Shown here piece by piece: positions 1-5,155 of a DNA stretch of 6,286 nt (its first letter is position 1; each line of letters starts with the position of its first letter). Below the pieces are notes generated by a model. The model ran no database searches. It saw only the letters and a list, made by a program, of their open reading frames with translations, and had not been told where the DNA came from. The stretch is taken from contig JAPYWO010000085.1 of assembly GCA_028276305.1 (NCBI GenBank), forward strand, positions 1 through 6,286. Reading direction: 5' to 3'. The translations under genes and the position numbers were made by a program. Source of the DNA: Candidatus Thermokryptus sp. Its GTDB lineage: Bacteria; Bacteroidota; Ignavibacteria; Kryptoniales; Kryptoniaceae.

Positions 1-1
1 C

Positions 2-148
2 TTTCCGATAGCGGTGAAAAATGTAAAGGTTTCGTTCAATCAGGCACTTGTTAATTTTACTTTCCTTGACCTTTTGACGGCGAAGCTTCAACTTTATTTT
101 TCAACTCTTTTAATATTTGGGCTCATCGTTGAAAAATTTTTAATTTAA
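2..148 (+). CDS. C-terminal fragment of a UbiA-type prenyltransferase, MenA-like (partial, 5' end outside window)
   Basis: An open frame enters from the left edge and ends at TAA 146-148, giving 48 C-terminal residues. It contains the segment LLTAKLQLYFSTLLIFGLIV followed by EKFLI. A polar stretch with NQALVNFT, then TAKLxL, then one terminal hydrophobic helix resembles the end of 1,4-dihydroxy-2-naphthoate polyprenyltransferase (MenA), a membrane enzyme that attaches the isoprenoid tail in menaquinone synthesis. The catalytic DxxxD motifs of the UbiA superfamily would lie upstream and cannot be seen, so the assignment rests on tail resemblance alone. Another UbiA-family enzyme or an unrelated membrane protein remains possible. 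The next gene starts only six bases after the stop on the same strand, which suggests cotranscription. Confidence 0.5.
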   Translation, partial: FPIAVKNVKVSFNQALVNFTFLDLLTAKLQLYFSTLLIFGLIVEKFLI

Positions 149-154
149 AACCCC

Positions 155-694
155 ATGAAAGTAGCTATAAGTTTAAAACTCGTCGCGGACATTTTAACTA
201 CAATAAGATTTTTCACCGGGCTTTACATTATCAGATTTGCGACGCTTGATGTCCCCGAATCTGTTGCTTCGGCATCGCTTTTGCTTTGGCTTGCTTGGGT
301 TACTGATTTAATTGACGGACCGATTTCACGGCTTGACCCAAGAAAGACACAATCTTGGATTGGAAGGCATGACTTAACAGCTGATGTCACCGTCGCCTTT
401 GGTTGCTGGCTTTTTATGACCTTTTCTGGGTTTGTATCCGCCTTTGTTGGTGTTGGCTATCTTCTGTTAAGTGCTTTTCTTATTTGGTACTTTAAATCTG
501 AACATCTCGCTTGGGGATTGCAAGCTCCACCTTACGCTGGTATGATTTGGATTGCTTTAACTAAATCTCCAACCCATGGATTTCTCCTTGTTGCGTGGAT
601 TATCTTTGTCGTTTTGGTGACCTGGCCGAGATTCCCAAAGTATACACTTCCGGAATTTTTAAATGGCATGAAAGCCCTGTTTAAATCAAGATGA
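155..694 (+). CDS. CDP-alcohol phosphatidyltransferase family membrane protein, substrate unknown
   Basis: This 179-residue protein has about six hydrophobic segments (roughly residues 10-30, 38-54, 74-92, 93-112, 124-137 and 141-157), as expected for integral membrane CDP-alcohol phosphatidyltransferases. These enzymes move a phospho-alcohol group from a CDP-activated donor to an acceptor, using four metal-binding or catalytic aspartates. The signature is visible: D51-x2-D54-G55-x2-S58-R59, then D73-x3-D77. All four acidic residues are present. Two positions differ from the usual DGxxAR(x8-9)GxxxDxxxD pattern: Ser58 replaces Ala, and the glycine (G70) lies one residue closer to D73 than normal. 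I cannot name the substrate; phosphatidylglycerophosphate synthase is one possibility but nothing specific supports it. No Shine-Dalgarno precedes ATG 155, only an A/T-rich run and CCCC. Its stop overlaps the convergent lutC by 14 bases. Confidence 0.75.
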   Translation: MKVAISLKLVADILTTIRFFTGLYIIRFATLDVPESVASASLLLWLAWVTDLIDGPISRLDPRKTQSWIGRHDLTADVTVAFGCWLFMTFSGFVSAFVGVGYLLLSAFLIWYFKSEHLAWGLQAPPYAGMIWIALTKSPTHGFLLVAWIIFVVLVTWPRFPKYTLPEFLNGMKALFKSR

Positions 695-1208
695 GATAAA
701 CCATCTGCGGTCCGTGAACACCTTTGACGATGACCTTTTCTATGTCGGCGGTTCGGCTTGGACCTGTTACTAAAAAAATTGAATCAAATTTTTTGTCCAT
801 CTTTTCAAAAACATGTTCCAAGGATTCGTAAATTTGTTCCGACTTCGCTATAACGATGTGAACTCGCGGGAGTAAAATTGAACTTTTAAATCTTTTCTCG
901 TTATGGATGAAAACGATCGTTCCAGTTTCAGCGATTAAGTAATCACATCCAGTTATTGATGCATCAACCTCAGCAAGTTGCTTTTCTGAATGAGCTTGGG
1001 TGATGATTTGCTTTGCGTCAAGTTGTTTTAAAATGTCAGAAAGTTCCTCATCAAATTTTTCAACGAAAATTTTCTCGGCGTTTTCAACCTTGAGCGTTTG
1101 ATTTAGTATAGGCAGGATTTGGTCCTTTTTAGCCATTATAAAAACACCGCCGACCCTTTCAAATTCAAGTTTGAATCTTTCAATCAATTTTTCAGTTCTT
1201 TCTCCCAT
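681..1208 (-). CDS. lutC: LutC-type LUD-domain protein of the lactate oxidation complex (short form)
   Basis: This 175-residue protein is the third subunit of the LutABC (YkgEFG) system that oxidises L-lactate to pyruvate in the cytoplasm. The LUD domain signature is clear: AETGTIVF near residues 93-100, SSILLP at 109-114, then VTGPSRTADIE at 147-157 and GVHGP at 163-167. These match the C-terminal half of E. coli YkgG and B. subtilis LutC in order and spacing. Those relatives are about 230-240 residues long; this one lacks roughly 50 N-terminal residues and its tail ends a few residues early. I chose ATG 1208, which lies inside lutB (25-base overlap) and is preceded by AGGGA four bases upstream, the best Shine-Dalgarno-like match here. 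The open frame extends back to an ATG at 1262, but that would add 18 residues lying entirely within lutB. Translation is probably coupled to lutB. Confidence 0.85.
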   Translation of the reverse strand: MGERTEKLIERFKLEFERVGGVFIMAKKDQILPILNQTLKVENAEKIFVEKFDEELSDILKQLDAKQIITQAHSEKQLAEVDASITGCDYLIAETGTIVFIHNEKRFKSSILLPRVHIVIAKSEQIYESLEHVFEKMDKKFDSIFLVTGPSRTADIEKVIVKGVHGPQMVYLILI

Positions 1209-2572
1209 ATTTCCCTGAATGATTTTTCCGCAATTTGTGGGAATTCCCGCGTCCTTGACCATGCTTTAAGCGATGGCTTAATTCCGATTTTTTTAAGAAA
1301 CCTCAAAAGTTTTGCCCCCGCTTTATAAATTTTTGCATCTTTCATCGCAAAAAGCCACAGTTTGAAAATCAATTTTTCGGTTCTTGATGTCCTTTTGTGT
1401 TCAACTGCTTGATGTCTCAGCCAAACGAGTATATGGTGAATTTCAATTTTGACTGGGCAAATCTCATGACATTTACCACAAAGCGATGAGGCGAAAGGCA
1501 AAGGCGTTGCTTTTTCAAGTCCAAGTTGTGCTGATGCGAGAATTGAACCGATCGGTCCTGGATAGACCCAGCCGTAGGAATGACCACCAACGGTTTGATA
1601 AACCGGGCAGGCAAGCATGCAAGCGCCACATTTTATGCAATAAAGCGCCTCTTTTAATTTTTCCGACTTGAGAAGATGTGTTCTTCCATTATCAAGCAAG
1701 ATAAGATAAATTTCCTCCGGTGAATCTGGCTTTTGACCGCGTGGAGAGTTTATCAGTGAAACATAACTTGTAAATCTTTGAGCGGTGGCGCTCCTTCCAA
1801 GGACTTTGAAGAAAACAGTTAGATCAGAAAGCCGTGGTATGACTTTCTCTATCCCTGCTATCGCTATGTGAATTTTTGGAAGCGTTGTGCTTAAGCCGGC
1901 ATTTCCTTCATTTTCAACTATAACAATTGACCCCGTTTCAGCAACGAGAAAATTCGCCCCCGAAATTCCAATGTCCGCATTTAAAAATTTATCCCGAAGA
2001 AATCCCCGAGCTATCCTCGTCAGTTCCTCCGGGATAGATGTAAATTCAACGCCGAGTTTTTCGGCAAATAATTTCCCTATCTCATCTCTTGACTTGTGCA
2101 TTGCTGGCGCTGTGATGTGCGATGGCTTTTCCCCAGCAAGTTGAACTATGAATTCACCAAGGTCGGTCTCAACCGTTTCAATTCCATTCTCTTCAAGAAA
2201 TTCCCGAAGCCCTATCTCCTCGCTAACCATTGACTTTGACTTTACACAAAGCTTTGCATTTATTCGCTTCGCTATTTCAAGTACTTGATTCCTCGCCTCA
2301 ATGGCATCGCTTGCGTAAATGACCTTTATCCCGTTTTCAGTTGCTTTCTTCTCAAAGATTTCAATGTAATGCCAGATGTTCTCTATCGCCTCTTTTCTAA
2401 TATCATGAGCTCTTTGCCTGAGGATTTCCCAATCCGGAAGTTCTGAGACAACCTCAATTCTTTTTGAAAGTGTGTGGTGTATAGCCCTGTTTAAATTTGC
2501 CCGTCTTTTTTCGTCCTGGATGAACCTCAAAGCGTTCTCTTTGAATCTCAACGGCGTATATGTCTCTTTCAT
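1184..2572 (-). CDS. lutB: LutB-type iron-sulfur LUD protein, lactate oxidation
   Basis: This 462-residue protein is close to the family length (about 475). It is the central subunit of LutABC, joining an N-terminal LUD domain to a ferredoxin-like iron-sulfur region. The LUD core spans roughly residues 65-295 and includes VKSKSMVSEEIGL near 110-122 and LVAETGSIVIVENEGNAG at 209-226. The iron-sulfur part shows C312-x2-C315-x2-C318-x3-C322-P, followed by VGGHSYGWVYPGPIGS, a stretch typical of this family. A second cluster follows, C365-x2-C368-x3-C372-P. The second site has only three cysteines in line, which is usual for LutB. The C-terminal 80 residues are basic and helical. The gene starts 19 bases after lutA and overlaps lutC by 25 bases, so the three form one operon. 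No strong ribosome binding site precedes ATG 2572; the nearest is a GGA about eight bases upstream. Confidence 0.93.
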   Translation of the reverse strand: MKETYTPLRFKENALRFIQDEKRRANLNRAIHHTLSKRIEVVSELPDWEILRQRAHDIRKEAIENIWHYIEIFEKKATENGIKVIYASDAIEARNQVLEIAKRINAKLCVKSKSMVSEEIGLREFLEENGIETVETDLGEFIVQLAGEKPSHITAPAMHKSRDEIGKLFAEKLGVEFTSIPEELTRIARGFLRDKFLNADIGISGANFLVAETGSIVIVENEGNAGLSTTLPKIHIAIAGIEKVIPRLSDLTVFFKVLGRSATAQRFTSYVSLINSPRGQKPDSPEEIYLILLDNGRTHLLKSEKLKEALYCIKCGACMLACPVYQTVGGHSYGWVYPGPIGSILASAQLGLEKATPLPFASSLCGKCHEICPVKIEIHHILVWLRHQAVEHKRTSRTEKLIFKLWLFAMKDAKIYKAGAKLLRFLKKIGIKPSLKAWSRTREFPQIAEKSFREIWEKELKN

Positions 2573-2591
2573 GGATTTTTCCAGTTTTGAT

Positions 2592-3296
2592 TTAAAAGTT
2601 GGCTAAAATTTGAGCTATGTGAATTGTTTTGACTTTAACTCCATTTTTTGACATGTAACCGCCAATGTGCATAAGACAACTTGAGTCAGTTGAAGTGACA
2701 AATTCAGCGCCAGTTTTTATTATGTTGTCAACCTTGCTTTTTGCCATTTCCGTTGAGATTTCGGGGAACTTCACAGCAAATGTTCCGCCGAAGCCACAAC
2801 ACCTATCGCCATCTTCAATCTCAAGTAGTTTAATTTTTTTGACATTTCTCAAAAGAACCCTTGGTGAATCTTTTATCCCAAGCTCCCTTAATGCGTGACA
2901 AGAATCGTGATAGGCAACGCTGTGATTAAATTCAGCTTCGGTTGATTCAACCCGTAAAATCTTCGTTAGAAATTCGGTCAATTCAAAAAATTTGGCTGTG
3001 ATTTCTTTTGTGTTTTCATCTTTTAAAATTTCGGGGTAAAATACCCTGACCATGCTTGTGCAAGAAGCAGAGGGCGAGACGATATAATCATAGTTTCGGA
3101 AAATTTTCAAAAATTTTTCAGCCAGAACTTTCGCCTCTGACCAGTAGCCACTGTTAAATGCGGGCTGACCACAGCATGTTTGTTCAAGTGGATAATCAAT
3201 TTTCAAGTCAAATTTTTTCAGTATTTTAACTGTTGCGCCCCCAACATCGGGGAAGAATTGATCAATGTAGCAGGGTATAAAGAGCGCAACTTTCAT
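2592..3296 (-). CDS. lutA: LutA-type (Fe-S)-binding CCG-domain subunit, lactate oxidation
   Basis: This 234-residue protein matches the LutA/YkgE family (about 239 residues), the subunit with two cysteine-rich CCG domains also found in heterodisulfide reductase and glycolate oxidase iron-sulfur subunits. The first domain has C9 in FIPCY, C41-C42-G43 in TCCGQPAFNSG and C79 in SASCT. The second has C133 in YHDSCHALRELG, C166-C167-G168 in RCCGFGG and C207 in SSCLMH. All key cysteines are present, so both domains should bind their cofactor. I chose ATG 3296, giving the family-typical start MKVALFIPCYIDQ. The frame stays open to an ATG at 3371, but the extra 25 residues are low-complexity and have no family counterpart. 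They would also run through the divergent promoter region. It is the first gene of the lut operon, and no lactate permease or LutR-like regulator is visible nearby. Confidence 0.93.
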   Translation of the reverse strand: MKVALFIPCYIDQFFPDVGGATVKILKKFDLKIDYPLEQTCCGQPAFNSGYWSEAKVLAEKFLKIFRNYDYIVSPSASCTSMVRVFYPEILKDENTKEITAKFFELTEFLTKILRVESTEAEFNHSVAYHDSCHALRELGIKDSPRVLLRNVKKIKLLEIEDGDRCCGFGGTFAVKFPEISTEMAKSKVDNIIKTGAEFVTSTDSSCLMHIGGYMSKNGVKVKTIHIAQILANF

Positions 3297-3311
3297 AATC
3301 AAGGTTCGCTT

Positions 3312-3328
3312 CAGTTTGATAATAACTG
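3312..3328. promoter_or_regulatory. Inverted repeat CAGTT-N7-AACTG, possible operator
   Basis: A perfect 5-base inverted repeat with a 7-base spacer lies between the divergent lutA and aspS starts. It covers the -35 candidate of aspS and sits at the start of the predicted lut transcript, a sensible place for a repressor to act on lut. The arms are short and the repeat stops abruptly at both ends, so chance is a real alternative. No regulator gene is visible in the window. Confidence 0.25.
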
Positions 3329-3344
3329 TCAGATTTAATATATT
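3316..3344 (+). promoter_or_regulatory. aspS: Candidate sigma70-type promoter for aspS
   Basis: TTGATA (3316-3321) and TATATT (3339-3344) are separated by 17 bases. Each differs from the sigma70 consensus at one position. Transcription would start near 3351 and give a leader of about 25 bases before ATG 3377. A second reading is possible: TATTTTTG at 3341-3348 fits the Bacteroidota -7 element TAnnTTTG, with a TTTG at 3315-3318 upstream, although that 22-base spacing is on the long side. Either way the promoter falls at the same place. Confidence 0.5.
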
Positions 3345-3364
3345 TTTGAAAAAACAAAAATCAA
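3337..3364 (-). promoter_or_regulatory. Candidate sigma70-type promoter for lutABC
   Basis: On the minus strand, TTGATT (3364-3359) is followed after 16 bases by TATATT (3342-3337). These resemble the -35 and -10 consensus boxes. Transcription would begin near 3330 and leave a leader of about 34 bases before ATG 3296. The region is AT-rich, so chance matches are easy. The position, just upstream of the operon's first gene in the only sizeable gap, supports it. Confidence 0.4.
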
Positions 3365-3376
3365 AACGCAAAAGGG

Positions 3377-5143
3377 ATGATTTTCAAAAAGAGAACGCAC
3401 ACATGTGGTGAATTAAGAGCAAGCGATGTTGGTAAAATTGTCACCTTAAACGGCTGGGTTGACAGAAGAAGAGACCTTGGGGGTTTAATTTTCATTGATT
3501 TAAGGGATAGGTATGGGAAAACACAGGTTGTATTTTCACCTCAACATAACGATCAGGCGTATCAAATTGCGAAGGAGTTAAAATCAGAATTTGTCATATC
3601 CGTTACTGGAAAAGTTGAGAGAAGACCTAAGGGAGCGGAAAATCCATCTCTTCCAACGGGTGAAATTGATGTGCTTGCGGATGAGGTTCAAATTTTAAGC
3701 AAATCGGAGACGCCACCTTTTTTAATTGAAGATGATATAAATGTCTCGGAGGAACTTCGCCTTAAATACAGATATCTTGATCTCAGAAGACCGATTATGC
3801 AGTCAAATTTGATCACAAGGCACAGGATGGCTCAGGTCGTGAGGAGATATTTTGATGAGAATGGTTTCATTGAGATAGAGACATCCTTTCTTGTTAAGAG
3901 CACGCCTGAAGGAGCAAGGGATTTCCTCGTCCCGAGTCGGCTTCACCCGGGGAAATTTTACGCCCTTCCACAATCACCTCAACTTTACAAACAAATTTTA
4001 ATGGTTGCTGGGTTTGATAGATATTTTCAAATCGTGAGATGTTTTAGAGATGAGGACTTAAGAGCTGACCGACAGCCGGAGTTCACTCAAATTGATGTTG
4101 AAATGTCTTTCGTCACGGAAGAAGATGTTTTTAACATCGTTGAGGGTTTAATTTTCAGGTTGATGAAGGAGATAAAAGGGATTGAGATTCAGTTGCCATT
4201 TCCAAGGATTCCATATGTTGAAGCAATTGAAAAGTATGGCACTGATAAGCCAGATTTAAGATTTGATTTGGAGATAGTAAATGCCACTGATATTTTTAAA
4301 ACGACCGAGTTTAAAGTTTTCAGAGAAGCGATAGAGAACGGTGGAGTTATATGTGGTTTAAATTTGCCTGGCTGTGCGAATTTCTCAAGGAAACAAATTG
4401 ATGAGTTAACTAACTTTGTAAAAGACCTCGGCGCTGGTGGGCTTGTTCATTTTAAAGTTGAAAATGGGGAGGTTGAATCACCCGTGGCTAAATACTTCAC
4501 AAAAATTTCTCTACAAAAATTAAAGGAAAGGATGAACTCTCGGGACGGGGACTTGATGATTTTAATTTCAGATCAGCCACAGAAGGTTTATTCAATCCTT
4601 GGAAGTTTGCGCCTTGAAATGGGGAGGAGATTAAATTTAATTGATGAGGAACAATTTAAGTTTGCTTGGATTGTTGATTTCCCATTGCTTGAATGGGATG
4701 AGGAGGAAAATCGCTGGGTATCAGTTCATCATCCTTTTACTTCACCAAAGCTTGATGATTTACATCTTCTTGATTCAGACCCTGGGAAAGTTCGTGCAAG
4801 GGCATACGACCTTGTTTTAAATGGGAATGAAATTGCTGGCGGAAGTATAAGGATTCACGATGCTGAACTTCAGCGGAAAATTTTCAAACTTCTTGGGATA
4901 TCGGATGAAGAAGCGAGGAAAAAGTTCGGGTTCCTGCTTGAGGCGTTCAAATATGGGGCTCCACCCCATGGAGGTATCGCTTTCGGATTTGACCGACTTG
5001 TTATGCTTTTCACTGGGATGAAATCAATCCGAGATGTCATTGCTTTCCCTAAGACGAGCAGTGCTCTATCCCTTATGGATGAAGCGCCATCCGAAGTTGA
5101 CCCCAAACAACTTGACGAGCTTCACATACAAGTGAAAAGATAA
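3377..5143 (+). CDS. aspS: Aspartyl-tRNA synthetase (bacterial type)
   Basis: This 588-residue class II synthetase charges tRNA-Asp with aspartate in the cytoplasm, using ATP. It has the full bacterial architecture. The N-terminal OB-fold anticodon-binding domain includes LNGWVDRRRDLGGLIFIDLR (24-43). The catalytic core has STPEGARDF near 175-183, motif 2 FRDEDLRADRQPEF at 223-236 and motif 3 GIAFGFDR at 533-540. A GAD insertion domain characteristic of bacterial AspRS lies at about 290-400. Leu34 in the RRRDLGG stretch is the residue seen in E. coli and T. thermophilus enzymes that are specific for tRNA-Asp, whereas many non-discriminating enzymes carry His there; this is suggestive only. 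ATG 3377 is the only start after an in-frame TGA at 3347-3349, and AAAGGG touches it directly, too close for a normal Shine-Dalgarno. Confidence 0.97.
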   Translation: MIFKKRTHTCGELRASDVGKIVTLNGWVDRRRDLGGLIFIDLRDRYGKTQVVFSPQHNDQAYQIAKELKSEFVISVTGKVERRPKGAENPSLPTGEIDVLADEVQILSKSETPPFLIEDDINVSEELRLKYRYLDLRRPIMQSNLITRHRMAQVVRRYFDENGFIEIETSFLVKSTPEGARDFLVPSRLHPGKFYALPQSPQLYKQILMVAGFDRYFQIVRCFRDEDLRADRQPEFTQIDVEMSFVTEEDVFNIVEGLIFRLMKEIKGIEIQLPFPRIPYVEAIEKYGTDKPDLRFDLEIVNATDIFKTTEFKVFREAIENGGVICGLNLPGCANFSRKQIDELTNFVKDLGAGGLVHFKVENGEVESPVAKYFTKISLQKLKERMNSRDGDLMILISDQPQKVYSILGSLRLEMGRRLNLIDEEQFKFAWIVDFPLLEWDEEENRWVSVHHPFTSPKLDDLHLLDSDPGKVRARAYDLVLNGNEIAGGSIRIHDAELQRKIFKLLGISDEEARKKFGFLLEAFKYGAPPHGGIAFGFDRLVMLFTGMKSIRDVIAFPKTSSALSLMDEAPSEVDPKQLDELHIQVKR

Positions 5144-5155
5144 GAATTTTAAACG

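Noticed and set aside
1209..1262. N-terminal extension of lutC from an ATG at 1262
   Set aside because: It lies wholly inside the lutB coding sequence and does not resemble the missing LutC N-terminus. ATG 1208 has a Shine-Dalgarno-like AGGGA.
1119..2144. Open frames on the + strand, and a second - strand frame at 1417-1629, within lutB and lutC
   Set aside because: They lie on or opposite strongly supported coding sequence, show no recognisable domains and have no start signals.
2573..2591. Possible promoter or terminator between lutA and lutB
   Set aside because: The gap is only 19 bases, with no stem-loop and no -35/-10 pair; it fits an intra-operon spacer.
2665..2898. Open frame on the + strand opposite lutA
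   Set aside because: It is antisense to conserved CCG-domain coding sequence and has no protein features of its own.
3349..3366. A-rich tract before aspS as a phase-variable repeat
   Set aside because: The A runs are broken by C and T and are at most six bases long, too short for a likely slippage switch. An A-rich leader is common in AT-rich genomes.
3297..3371. N-terminal extension of lutA from an ATG at 3371
   Set aside because: The 25 extra residues are low-complexity, have no family counterpart and would translate the divergent promoter region. The start at 3296 gives the typical LutA N-terminus.
5144..5155. Possible terminator after aspS
   Set aside because: There are 12 A/T-rich bases with no hairpin, and the next gene follows immediately.
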